Source: Streptomyces sp. NBC_00442 (GTDB lineage: Bacteria > Actinomycetota > Actinomycetes > Streptomycetales > Streptomycetaceae). From it: a stretch of 64,000 nt of DNA. The notes under the pieces were generated by a model, which did no database searches, had not been told where the DNA came from, and saw only the letters and a list, made by a program, of their open reading frames with translations. Of the stretch, positions 46,659-54,738 are shown one piece after another (the stretch's first letter is position 1; each line of letters opens with the position of its first letter). The position numbers and the translations under genes were made by a program. The stretch covers positions 1,116,001-1,180,000 of the forward strand of contig NZ_CP107918.1 of NCBI RefSeq assembly GCF_036014195.1. The letters are read 5' to 3'.

Positions 46659-47678
46659 TCACGGAACCACGACCGTCGGCTGCGCCGAGAAGTCCCCCCA
46701 CGTGCCGTCCGGCAGCCTCGCGCGGAGCTTCACGCTGTAGCGGGTGCCCGGCGGGTCGGTGAGCGTGAACGTGTACGAGGTGATGCCCTCGGCGGACGGG
46801 ACGCCGGGCACGATCGTGGTCGTCGGGCGGCCGTCGAGGAAGAGCTGGTAGGCCCCGATCGCGCCGCCCGTGTGCGGCGGCGCCCAATGCAGGGTGACGT
46901 CCGCGCCGGTGCCGGACGCCGTCCGCGCGGTGGTGGCGCTCAGTCGGGCGGGGGCGGTGCTGGGGGGAGCCCCGGGCGCGGCGGCGGTTATCACGTCGAC
47001 GGCGCCGCTGTCCTGAGAGGCGTTGTCGGCGGCGTCCCGGGCACGCACGGTGAAGGTGTAGACGGTGCCGGGCCGAAGCCCGGTCAGCCGCGCCGACGTC
47101 ACGGCGCCGCCGACGCTGTGGATGCGCACGCCCTCCTGATAGACGTCGTACGCCGTCACGCCCACGTCGTCGACGGCGCGGCCCCAGCTCAGGTCGGCCG
47201 CGCCGGTGCCGTCCGCGCGGCCGGCGAGGTGGGCCGGGGCGGTGGGCGGCCGCTTGTCGTCGGGGGTCGCGGCCGGCGTGGTGACGGCGGCGGGCGCGCT
47301 GGGGGCCGACAGATTTCCGGCGGCGTCGGCGGCCCGCACGGTGAAGCGGTACGCGGTCGAGGCGGTGAGACCGTCCACATCGATCATGCTCAGGGTCGCG
47401 GGCACCCGCTTCACCGTGGTGCCGTCGCGCAGGATCTCGTACCCGGTGACGGCCTTGTTGTCGGTGGAGGGATGCCACATGACGTGGGCCGATGTGGCGC
47501 TGCTCGCCTGCGCGGTGACCGCGCCCGGCACCGACGGGCGCTGCCGGTCCTGCTCGTGTCCCGCTCCGCAGGCGACGAGCAGGAACGCCAGGGACAGCGC
47601 CAGGGAGAGCGGTAGGGACAGCGGCAGGGCGCGGGGCGGGCCCGCGGCTGTGGCCCGGTGGCTGATCGCGCGACGCAC
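46659..47678 (-). CDS. Lipoprotein with three fibronectin type III domains
   Basis: A 339-residue secreted lipoprotein. GTG at 47678 follows GAGGAGG. The signal has a leucine-rich core (LPLSLPLSLALSLAFLLVAC, lipobox LVAC). Three FnIII domains follow, with repeated patterns such as DNKAVTGYEILRDGTTVKRV, DDVGVTAYDVYQEGVRIHSV and GGAIGAYQLFLDGRPTTTIV, plus YRFTVRAADAAGN. FnIII linkers are common in Streptomyces chitinases and cellulases, but no catalytic domain is present here, so it may be a surface scaffold. Confidence 0.85.
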   Translation of the reverse strand: MRRAISHRATAAGPPRALPLSLPLSLALSLAFLLVACGAGHEQDRQRPSVPGAVTAQASSATSAHVMWHPSTDNKAVTGYEILRDGTTVKRVPATLSMIDVDGLTASTAYRFTVRAADAAGNLSAPSAPAAVTTPAATPDDKRPPTAPAHLAGRADGTGAADLSWGRAVDDVGVTAYDVYQEGVRIHSVGGAVTSARLTGLRPGTVYTFTVRARDAADNASQDSGAVDVITAAAPGAPPSTAPARLSATTARTASGTGADVTLHWAPPHTGGAIGAYQLFLDGRPTTTIVPGVPSAEGITSYTFTLTDPPGTRYSVKLRARLPDGTWGDFSAQPTVVVP

Positions 47679-47920
47679 GGCTGCCTCCTCGTGGCTCTCG
47701 GGCTCGCAGGACTCCCGAAGGGCGGGGAATCCCCGCCTCCGACGGAAAGGTCCAGACCTGTATGACACGTCGGAGGTGCGCACGACAAGACCCCGGACCA
47801 CACAACTCGCCTCGCCCGCACTCCAGTTGGGACCACTCCCCGGCGTCGAACCGAGACCCGGCGCCCCTCACCGTCCGAGCCGCTCCGCGCCGGCCCGCCG
47901 GACGTGCACCGCGCACCGCA

Positions 47921-48000
47921 CACCCGCGCACCCGCGCACCCGCGCACCCGCGCACCCGCGCACCCGCGCACCCGCGCACCCGCGCACCCGCGCACCCGCG
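47921..48000 (+). repeat. Ten tandem CACCCGCG octamers
   Basis: Exactly ten head-to-tail copies of CACCCGCG fill this stretch and end directly at an ATG (48001). Because eight is not a multiple of three, each copy gained or lost would shift any reading frame that crosses it; it also lies in the 5' region of the next gene. Confidence 0.95.
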
Positions 48001-48033
48001 ATGAGTTTTCGCCCCGGGCCCGGTCTCCCGTAC

Positions 48034-48642
48034 ATGAGCAATGACGCGAGCGCCCCGACCACCCACCCCGACCTCGGCCCCGCGGCGGCCGAGCTGACCC
48101 GCCTGCTCGACGGCGTACGGGACGATCAGCTGGCCGGCCCGACCCCGTGTCCCGCGTACGCGCTGCGGGACCTGCTCGCGCACGTCCTCGGCCTCGGCGC
48201 GGCCTTCCAGGACGCGGCGCGCAAGAAGACCGGCCCGACGACCGGCACCGCCCCGGGCACGGTGGCGCCGCCCGAGCTGCCCGACGACTGGCGGACGTCC
48301 CTGCCCGAGCAGCTCGCCGCCATGACCGACGCCTGGCGGGACCCGGCCGCCTGGGAGGGCGAGGCCCAGATCGGCGGCCTGCGCCTCCCCGCGGCGGTCA
48401 CGGGCCGCGTCGGCCTGGACGAGCTGGTCGTGCACGGCTGGGACGTGGCGCGGGCCACCGGCCAGGACTACCGTCCGGCCGCCGCCGACCTGGAGGTCTC
48501 CTACGCCTTCCTCGCACCGTCGAAGGACGACCCGGCCGCGCGCGGCACCGCGTTCGGCCCGGCCGTCCAGGTACCGCACGACGCTCCGCTGCTCGACCGC
48601 GTGATCGGCATGAGCGGGCGCGACCCGCACTGGGCCGTCTAG
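48034..48642 (+). CDS. TIGR03086-type/mycothiol-dependent maleylpyruvate isomerase-like protein
   Basis: A 202-residue protein with an N-terminal DinB/MDMPI metal-binding fold: LTRLLDGVRDDQLAGPTPCPAYALRDLLAHVLGLG with a typical histidine, and a second GLDELVVHGWDVARATG histidine motif. Such proteins use mycothiol or bind metal; the reaction is unknown. ATG at 48034 (MSNDASAPTTHPD) was chosen; ATG 48001 in the same frame is also possible and follows the octamer tract directly. A weak ribosome-binding site suggests an unusual leader. Confidence 0.75.
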   Translation: MSNDASAPTTHPDLGPAAAELTRLLDGVRDDQLAGPTPCPAYALRDLLAHVLGLGAAFQDAARKKTGPTTGTAPGTVAPPELPDDWRTSLPEQLAAMTDAWRDPAAWEGEAQIGGLRLPAAVTGRVGLDELVVHGWDVARATGQDYRPAAADLEVSYAFLAPSKDDPAARGTAFGPAVQVPHDAPLLDRVIGMSGRDPHWAV

Positions 48643-48704
48643 CCCCAGCCGCGCGGCGACCGGCGCCCCGGCCGGCAGTGCGGGCCCGGCCGGCCGGCGG
48701 GCGG

Positions 48705-49544
48705 CTACCAGTGCGCGGGGCGCACCAGGGAGGGCGGGAGCTTCGTCGTGCCGTCGCCCTTCGCCGCGTTCAGCTGGGCCTGAGTGAGGAAGAACGCCTC
48801 GGTCAGATCGGCGCCGGCCAGCGAGGCGTCACGGAAGTCCGCGCCGATCAGGTCGGCGAGGCGCAGATCGGCGCCGCGCAGGTCCGCGGCGATCAGGAAG
48901 GCGCCCCGCAGGTTCGCGCCGCGCAGGTCGGCGCCCCTGAGCCGGGCCCCCATCAGGTCGGCGCCGCGCCGGTCCTTCCGCTTGCCCTTGAACTCGGCCC
49001 TGACCAGCTCGCTCGCCTTCAGGAGCAGCTCGTTCACCCGGTCGCGGTGGGTGGCGACGTCCAGGTCCTTCAGCGCCTCGGGCGCCAGCCCCGTGAACTC
49101 CTCCGTCTCCCGCAGCGCCGCCCCGAGCCGGGCGTGGACGGGCCGGGCCTTCGGCAGGGCGAGCGCCTCGGTGATGTACCAGAGCAGCTCGTGGAGTTGG
49201 CGCATCACGGGGAAGACCTCGAACATCGAGGCGGCGCTCTCCGGGGCCGCCCGCCAGTCGCGCCCGCCGAAGGTCTGCTGGGAGACCTTCTGGCCCGCGC
49301 CGAAGCAGTCGTACACCGTGCAGCCCTGGAAGCCGCTCGTGCGCAGGTCCCGGTGGATCGCGCAGCGGAAGTCCCGCTGGAGACTGGGGCACGGCTTGCC
49401 GGCCGGCTTGTCCTGCGCGAAGTCGGCCGATGCCGCGTAGGCGAGGGCCACGCAGCACAGACCGAAACAGTCGCCGCAGTCGGAGACGAGGCTGAGACGG
49501 GTCGCGCCCGCGGCCGGGACGACTGCCTCCTGGTTCTCGGACAA
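48705..49544 (-). CDS. Pentapeptide-repeat protein with cysteine-rich N-terminus
   Basis: A 279-residue protein starting at TTG 49544 (AGAGGGG upstream). The N-terminal third is rich in cysteine ([36 protein letters not shown]). The C-terminal part, from about residue 195, holds a run of A(D/N)LxG pentapeptides ([22 protein letters not shown]...) forming a right-handed beta-helix. Such helices can mimic DNA (gyrase protection) or act as scaffolds. The combination suggests a metal-binding or redox cap; the function is unknown. Confidence 0.8.
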   Translation of the reverse strand: MSENQEAVVPAAGATRLSLVSDCGDCFGLCCVALAYAASADFAQDKPAGKPCPSLQRDFRCAIHRDLRTSGFQGCTVYDCFGAGQKVSQQTFGGRDWRAAPESAASMFEVFPVMRQLHELLWYITEALALPKARPVHARLGAALRETEEFTGLAPEALKDLDVATHRDRVNELLLKASELVRAEFKGKRKDRRGADLMGARLRGADLRGANLRGAFLIAADLRGADLRLADLIGADFRDASLAGADLTEAFFLTQAQLNAAKGDGTTKLPPSLVRPAHW

Positions 49545-49560
49545 CGTGCGGGACCCCTCT

Positions 49561-49676
49561 GACGGCTTACGGCTGACGGATTGCGGCTGGCGGCTGGCGG
49601 CTGACGGATTGCGGCTGACGGATTGCGGCTGATGGATGACGGCTGACAGATGACGGATTACGGCCGGTGACGGCGG
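49561..49676. repeat. CGGCTGACGGATTG repeats
   Basis: Imperfect tandem copies of CGGCTGACGGATTG and CGGCTGGCGG lie just upstream of the pentapeptide-repeat gene on its 5' side. No frame is supported. Confidence 0.75.
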
Positions 49677-49792
49677 CCCGACAGTCTAACCGCGCCCCGC
49701 CCACCACACCGCGTCGCCCGAGAGCACCGGCACGCCCTCGCCCCCTCAACTTCCTTGTGCCGCAGGGGTGTACGCCCCCTCCACGGCAATGG

Positions 49793-49807
49793 TAGGAAAG
49801 TTTCCTA
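49793..49807. promoter_or_regulatory. Chitosanase operator (CsnR-type palindrome)
   Basis: TAGGAAAGTTTCCTA is a 15-base palindrome with a central G, 40 bases before the chitosanase start. It resembles the palindromic box described upstream of Streptomyces chitosanase genes that is bound by the repressor CsnR. Confidence 0.75.
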
Positions 49808-49847
49808 ACAGAACACCGGGAACGACGAACTCCTTCTGGAGGTCCAG

Positions 49848-50714
49848 GTGCACACCCCCCACGGCAAGGCCACCACACGTCGTACCAAGATCGTCCTACG
49901 TACCCTGCTCGGCACCGCACTGCTCGCGGTTCCGGTCACGGCGTACGCCGCCGAGAACCCGGCCGCCGCGCAGGCGGACAATGCGACGGTGATCAACGCC
50001 GCCGCGACCGGGCTCGACGACCCGGCGAAGAAGGACATAGCCATGCAGCTCGTCTCCAGCGCGGAGAACTCCTCGCTGGACTGGAAGGCTCAGTACAAGT
50101 ACATCGAGGACATCAAGGACGGGCGGGGCTACACCGCCGGCATCATCGGATTCTGTTCCGGCACCGGCGACATGCTCGACCTGGTGAAGCTCTACACCTC
50201 ACGCAACCCCGGCAACGTCCTCGCGAAGTACCTGCCCGCCCTGGAGAAGGTCGACGGCACGGACTCGCACAAGGGGCTCGACCCGAACTTCACCAAGGAC
50301 TGGAAGACGGCCGCGTCGGAGACGGCCTTCAAAGAGGCCCAGAACGACGAGCGGGACCGGGTCTACTTCGACCCGGCCGTCCGCCAGGGCAAGGCCGACG
50401 GGGTCGGCACGCTCGGGCAGTTCATCTACTACGACGCCCTCGTGATGCACGGCGACGGCACCGACCCCACCAGCTTCGGCTCCATCCGCAAGAAGGCACT
50501 GGCCAAGGCCAAGTCCCCGTCCCAGGGCGGCAACGAGACGACGTACCTCAACGCCTTCCTCGACGCGCGCGTCTGGGCGATGAAGCAGGAGGAGGCGCAC
50601 AGCGACACCAGCAGGGTCGACACCGAGCAGCGAGTCTTCCTGAAGAAGGGGAACCTCGACCTGGACACGCCGCTCGACTGGAAGGTCTACGGCGACCCGT
50701 ACCACATCGGCTGA
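49848..50714 (+). CDS. csnA: Secreted chitosanase, GH46
   Basis: A 288-residue chitosanase that cuts partly deacetylated chitosan. GTG at 49848 follows GGAGG. The signal peptide spans about residues 1-35 (basic start with a twin arginine TTRRTK, then a hydrophobic core ending AYAAEN), so Tat export is possible. GH46 catalytic residues are present: Glu73 in SSAENSSLDW and Asp91 in DGRGYT, 18 residues apart as in the N174 enzyme. Controlled by the upstream palindrome and ended by a hairpin. Confidence 0.93.
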   Translation: MHTPHGKATTRRTKIVLRTLLGTALLAVPVTAYAAENPAAAQADNATVINAAATGLDDPAKKDIAMQLVSSAENSSLDWKAQYKYIEDIKDGRGYTAGIIGFCSGTGDMLDLVKLYTSRNPGNVLAKYLPALEKVDGTDSHKGLDPNFTKDWKTAASETAFKEAQNDERDRVYFDPAVRQGKADGVGTLGQFIYYDALVMHGDGTDPTSFGSIRKKALAKAKSPSQGGNETTYLNAFLDARVWAMKQEEAHSDTSRVDTEQRVFLKKGNLDLDTPLDWKVYGDPYHIG

Positions 50715-50728
50715 CCTCCCCCACCGGT

Positions 50729-50769
50729 AACGGCGGGTACGGCAGCCTCGCGCCGCCGTACCCGCCGTT
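50729..50769. terminator. Hairpin after chitosanase
   Basis: A perfect 15-bp stem (AACGGCGGGTACGGC) with an 11-base loop beginning 15 bases after the stop codon. Confidence 0.8.
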
Positions 50770-50904
50770 CTCGTCGGTTCCACCCTCTACGGTGGCTGAA
50801 ATCAGCCGAGTTGACCCATTCTCCTTTACGGAACCTTTGCGGCCCGTATTCTCTCGTTCACCAGATCATCACAAGCATCCCGAACGCCCGAGAGAGCCTG
50901 CCGC

Positions 50905-51393
50905 ATGCGCATATCAGAACCAGCCGTCCGCACTCTGCTCATCTCCGGCCTGCTCGGTGCGCTCGCGTTCACCACGACCGGCTGCCAGGACGAGACGGCG
51001 AAGCCGAAGAGCCCGGCCACGGCCACGGCTTCGCCCGCGACACCGTCGGCTTCGGCTTCGGCTTCGCCGTCCGGTTCGCCGTCCGTTTCGCCCTCGCCTT
51101 CGCAGTCGGCCGACGCGAGTCCGACGCCGAGCGCGGCGCGGAAGCCGGCCGCGACACCGCCGGCCGCGGCCACGAAGCCCCCGGCCGCCAAGGTCGAGCC
51201 CAAGCCCAAGCCCAAGCCGAAGGGCCCGAGCGTGCCGCCCCCGATGAACGGCGGCGGCAACAAGGGCGGTGGCAGCGCCTACTACAAGAACTGCACCGCC
51301 GCCCGCGCGGCCGGGGTCACTCCCCTGCACCGCGGTGACCCCGGCTACGACTCCCACTTGGACCGGGACGGCGACGGGGTCGCCTGCGAGTAG
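50905..51393 (+). CDS. Lipoprotein with Excalibur calcium-binding domain
   Basis: A 162-residue lipoprotein. Signal peptide with lipobox TTGC (about residue 27), then a long Ser/Pro/Ala linker and a Lys/Pro stretch (KVEPKPKPKPKGPS), ending in an Excalibur domain: YYKNCTAARAAGVTPLHRGDPGYDSHLDRDGDGVACE. The Asp-rich DxDxDG end binds calcium. The linker likely spans the cell wall. The family is common as an extracellular module; role unknown. Confidence 0.85.
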   Translation: MRISEPAVRTLLISGLLGALAFTTTGCQDETAKPKSPATATASPATPSASASASPSGSPSVSPSPSQSADASPTPSAARKPAATPPAAATKPPAAKVEPKPKPKPKGPSVPPPMNGGGNKGGGSAYYKNCTAARAAGVTPLHRGDPGYDSHLDRDGDGVACE

Positions 51394-51417
51394 CCCCTCG
51401 GGCCATGGGCCAAGGTT

Positions 51418-51463
51418 CGGAGGCCGCCCGTCAGTGCAGCCCGTCAGTGCAGGGCGGCCTCCG
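51418..51463. terminator. Hairpin between convergent genes
   Basis: A 12-bp stem (CGGAGGCCGCCC) around two copies of GCCCGTCAGTGCA lies between the Excalibur lipoprotein and NCS2 permease genes and overlaps the permease 3' end. Confidence 0.6.
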
Positions 51464-52853
51464 GTTCGGCCATGGGCAGGACCTCGGGCTCCTCCTCGTT
51501 CCGCCGTGAACCGAAGTGGTTGAAGGCCAGGTTGAGGACGATGGCCACCACACAGCCGGTGGAGATACCGGAGTCGAGGACGACCAGCATCTTGTCGGGG
51601 AAGGCGTGGTAGAAGTCGGGCTTGGCGATCGGTATCAGGCCGATGCCGACGGCGGCGGCCACGATGAGGGCGTTCTCACCCTTTTCGAGGGCGGCCGTCG
51701 ACAGGGTCTGGATGCCGCTGGCCGCGACCGAGCCGAACAGCACGATGCCGGCGCCGCCGAGGACCGGCAGCGGGACGAGGGAGATGACCGAGGCGGCGAC
51801 CGGGGACAGGCCGATCGCCACGAGGATGAGACCGCCGGTCGCGACGACGAACCGGCTGCGCACCTTGGTCATCGCGACGAGCCCGATGTTCTGGGCGAAG
51901 GCGCTGGCCATGAAGCCGTTGAAGAGGGTGCTGAGCACGGATCCGAGGGTGTCGGCGCGCAGTCCCGCGGCGATGGTCTTCTGGTCGGCCGGACGCTCGA
52001 CGATCTTTCCGAGGGCCAGCATGTCGGCGGTGGACTCCGTCATGCAGACCAGCATCACGATGCACATCGACACGATGGCGGCGATGTCGAACTGCGGTGC
52101 GCCGAAGTGGAAGGGGGTCGGGAAGCCGACGATGTCCGCGTTCTTGATGGGTTCGAGGCTGGTCTTGCCCATGGGGATCGCGATGATCGAGCCGGCCACC
52201 AGGCCGAGCAGGATCGCGATCTGCTGCATGAAGCCGCGCAGCAGTTTGCGCAGCGCGAGCACGATGACCAGGGTGATGGCGGCGAGCGCGAGGTTGGAGA
52301 GCGAACCGTAGTCGGACGCCTGCTCGTTGCCCCCCGAGGACCAGTTGAAGGCGACGGGCAGCAACGAGACACCGATGAGGGTGATGACGGTGCCGGTGAC
52401 GACCGGGGGGAAGAAGCGGACGAGCTTGCCGAAGTAGGGGGCGGCTATGAAGCCGAGGAGTCCCGCGACGATGACTCCGCCGAGGATCACGGGCATCGCG
52501 TCGGCGCCGTGCTCCTTGCCGATGGCGATCATCGGGGTGACGCCGGCGAACGAAACGCCGTTCACGAAGGGCAGTTTGGCGCCGATCTTCCAGATCCCGA
52601 GGGTCTGGAGGAGCGTGGCGAGTCCCGCGGTGAACAGGCTCGCGGCGACCAGGAAGGCGGTTTCCTTGGTGTCGAGCCCCACCGCGGGGCCGACGATCAT
52701 GGGCGGGGCCACCACGCCCGCGTACATGGCGGCCACATGCTGGAGGCCGCTGGTGAACATCTTCAGCGGGGGGAGCGTTTCGTCGACGGGATGCTTCTCG
52801 CCGGTCGGGGCGGGGCTTGCTGCGATGTTGCGAAACCTGGGCTGTGCGGCCAC
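51444..52853 (-). CDS. NCS2 xanthine/uric acid-type permease
   Basis: A 469-residue membrane transporter of the nucleobase:cation symporter-2 family with about 14 helices. Motifs: QHVAAMYAGVVAPPMIVG (helix 1), CMTESTADMLALGK in the substrate region, and AFAQNIGLVAMTKVRSRFVV with the signature QNxGxxxxTxxxSR-like pattern. GTG at 52853 follows a GGAGGA site. It imports purines such as xanthine or urate for the neighbouring catabolic genes. A paralogue lies at 54739-56139. Confidence 0.9.
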   Translation of the reverse strand: MAAQPRFRNIAASPAPTGEKHPVDETLPPLKMFTSGLQHVAAMYAGVVAPPMIVGPAVGLDTKETAFLVAASLFTAGLATLLQTLGIWKIGAKLPFVNGVSFAGVTPMIAIGKEHGADAMPVILGGVIVAGLLGFIAAPYFGKLVRFFPPVVTGTVITLIGVSLLPVAFNWSSGGNEQASDYGSLSNLALAAITLVIVLALRKLLRGFMQQIAILLGLVAGSIIAIPMGKTSLEPIKNADIVGFPTPFHFGAPQFDIAAIVSMCIVMLVCMTESTADMLALGKIVERPADQKTIAAGLRADTLGSVLSTLFNGFMASAFAQNIGLVAMTKVRSRFVVATGGLILVAIGLSPVAASVISLVPLPVLGGAGIVLFGSVAASGIQTLSTAALEKGENALIVAAAVGIGLIPIAKPDFYHAFPDKMLVVLDSGISTGCVVAIVLNLAFNHFGSRRNEEEPEVLPMAEPEAALH

Positions 52854-53040
52854 GGCGGTTCCTCCGGTCGGTTTACACGTCGGCGGTGGACGCGACTGTC
52901 AGGGAGGTGGTGCGTTGAGCGACTGGAACAGGTGGTGCGGGCGGTGCGAACAGCGCGGCTCGGCTGTCGTGCGTGCCGGGTCGGTCCCGGGTGGGGCTCG
53001 GGTGGGGACCGGTCCCGGACGGGCGGCCACGGATGGTGAC

Positions 53041-53138
53041 GGAACGCCGGGTGACGGTACGTCTGGTGTCAGTACGTCCAGTGTCGGCACGTCTGGTGAC
53101 GGTACGTCCAGTGTCGGCACGTCTGGTGACGATCCGTC
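53041..53138. repeat. 15-base ACGTC(T/C)(G/A)GTG tandem repeats
   Basis: About six imperfect 15-base units such as ACGTCTGGTGACGGT and ACGTCCAGTGTCGGC alternate here. The period is a multiple of three and frames stay open on both strands, which produces misleading ORFs. Confidence 0.8.
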
Positions 53139-53181
53139 AACTGCCGTTCCTTGCATGGTGATCAGGACGGGTTTCACCGTT

Positions 53182-53220
53182 CCGGGGGGTGCGTACGTCC
53201 TTGTAGTACGCACCCCCCGG
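53182..53220. terminator. Hairpin after the deaminase gene
   Basis: A perfect 15-bp stem (CCGGGGGGTGCGTAC) with a 9-base loop, located beyond the 3' end of the deaminase gene. Confidence 0.8.
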
Positions 53221-53295
53221 CCCAGCTGCCGCGGACCCCGCTCGGGTCCACGGCGACCGGCCGAGGGCCGTCCCCCTCGGCCGGACTCCTTGGGG

Positions 53296-54687
53296 TCAGG
53301 CCTGCGCGGCGATCCGGGCGAGGCGCTGGGCCTCTTCACGGGTCGCCACCGCGATGGCGTCCTCGTCGACCGTGGTGAGGCGGCTGTTCTCGACGATCTG
53401 CCTGCCGTTCACGAACGAGGCGGTCACGGGCGCCGCGGCGCCGAACACCAGCGCCGTGACCGGGTCGGCGATGGAGGCGTGAGCGAGGGTGTCCAGCTTC
53501 CACAGCACGAGGTCGGCGAGCTTGCCGGCTTCGAGCGAGCCGATCTCGGCGGCGCGGCCGAGTACTTGGGCGCCGCCGTAGGTGCCCAGGCGCAGGGCCT
53601 GGCGGGCGTTGAGCGCGCGTTCGCGGTGCTGGGCGTTGAGGCGGTTGATGAGCAGCGCGTTGCGCAGTTCGGTGTGGAGCTCGCCCGACTCGTTGGAGGC
53701 GGTGCCGTCGACACCGAGGCCGACGGGCACGCCGGCCTTCAGCATGTCCGGGACGCGGGCGATGCCGGCGGCCAGGCGCGCGTTGGACGAGGGGCAGTGG
53801 GCGACGCCGGTGCCGGTGCGGGCGAAGGCGGCGATGTCGGAGTCGTTCATGTGGACGCAGTGCGCCATCCACACGTCGCTGCCGAGCCAGCCGGTCGACT
53901 CGAAGTAGTCGGTCGGGCCCATGCCGAACAGCTCCTTGCAGAACTGCTCCTCCTCCATGGTCTCCGAGCCGTGCGTGTGCAGCCGTACGCCCTTGGCGCG
54001 GGCCAACTCGGCGCCCTGCTTCATGAGTTCGGTGGAGACCGAGAAGGGCGAGCAGGGCGCGACGGCGACCTGGGTCATGGAACCGAAGGAGGCGTCGTGG
54101 AAGCGGTCGACGGTCTCGGCGGTCGCGGCGAGCGCGCCGTCGAGGGTCTCGACGGCGAAGTCCGGCGGCAGGCCGCCGTCCTTGACGCTGCGGTCCATGG
54201 AGCCGCGGGCCAGGGTGAAGCGCACGCCCATCTCGGAGGCGGCGCCGATGATCGCGCCGGACAGGTCGCCGGAGCCCCGTGGATACACGTAGTGGTGGTC
54301 CATGGCGGTGGTGACGCCGCCGCGGGCCATCATCGCGAGGGAGCCCTGGGCCGCCACGCGCCCCATCCGTTCGTCGATGCGCGCCCATGTCGGGTACAGC
54401 GCGACCAGCCAGTCGAAGAGGTTGTGGTCGGTGGCCATGCCGCGGGTGATCCACTGGTAGAAGTGGTGGTGCGTGTTGACCAGGCCGGGGGTGACCAGAT
54501 GGCCGGTGGCGTCGATGCGGCGGACCACGTCGGCAAGGCCCTGGGGGGCCGCGCCGGCTCCGACCGACTCGATGGTGTTGCCGGCGATGACCAGGTGGCC
54601 GGATGCATACTCGGTGTCGTTCGCGTCCACGGTTGCGATCGCACAGTTTTCGATGACGATGCGCTGAGGGGCTGCCGAAGGTGCCAT
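53296..54687 (-). CDS. 8-oxoguanine deaminase (amidohydrolase)
   Basis: A 463-residue zinc amidohydrolase. Metal and active-site motifs: TPGLVNTHHHFYQWITRGM, AMDHHYVYP, VRLHTHGSETMEEEQFC, MAHCVHMND, VAHCPSSNARLA and LGVDGTASNES. The sequence around the HxH motif, LFDWLVALYPTWARID, resembles the 8-oxoguanine deaminase group, which turns 8-oxoguanine into urate; guanine or isocytosine are other options. Direct feed into the uricase genes nearby supports this. ATG at 54687 follows GAAGGAAG. Confidence 0.85.
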   Translation of the reverse strand: MAPSAAPQRIVIENCAIATVDANDTEYASGHLVIAGNTIESVGAGAAPQGLADVVRRIDATGHLVTPGLVNTHHHFYQWITRGMATDHNLFDWLVALYPTWARIDERMGRVAAQGSLAMMARGGVTTAMDHHYVYPRGSGDLSGAIIGAASEMGVRFTLARGSMDRSVKDGGLPPDFAVETLDGALAATAETVDRFHDASFGSMTQVAVAPCSPFSVSTELMKQGAELARAKGVRLHTHGSETMEEEQFCKELFGMGPTDYFESTGWLGSDVWMAHCVHMNDSDIAAFARTGTGVAHCPSSNARLAAGIARVPDMLKAGVPVGLGVDGTASNESGELHTELRNALLINRLNAQHRERALNARQALRLGTYGGAQVLGRAAEIGSLEAGKLADLVLWKLDTLAHASIADPVTALVFGAAAPVTASFVNGRQIVENSRLTTVDEDAIAVATREEAQRLARIAAQA

Positions 54688-54738
54688 GATGCTTCCTTCT
54701 TTGCTCAGTGGCGGTTGTGACGGGGGCACGGCAGGACC

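Larger units (their letters stand above)
52854..53295. other. Intergenic region with tandem repeats and hairpin
   Basis: About 440 bases between the permease start and the deaminase end. It contains the permease promoter, the tandem tract 53041-53138 and the hairpin 53182-53220. A Pro/Asp/Val-rich frame on the minus strand simply reads through the repeats. Confidence 0.5.

Noticed and set aside
47206..48642. Long ORF joining the FnIII complement, octamers and isomerase-like gene
   Set aside because: The upstream portion is antisense to the FnIII gene and the repeat portion encodes only a Pro/Arg/Ala repeat; the real gene starts at or after 48001.
52899..53339. Minus-strand frame rich in SPDVPTLDV repeats
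   Set aside because: It is only the read-through of the 15-base tandem DNA repeats and covers the deaminase terminator; no start signal.
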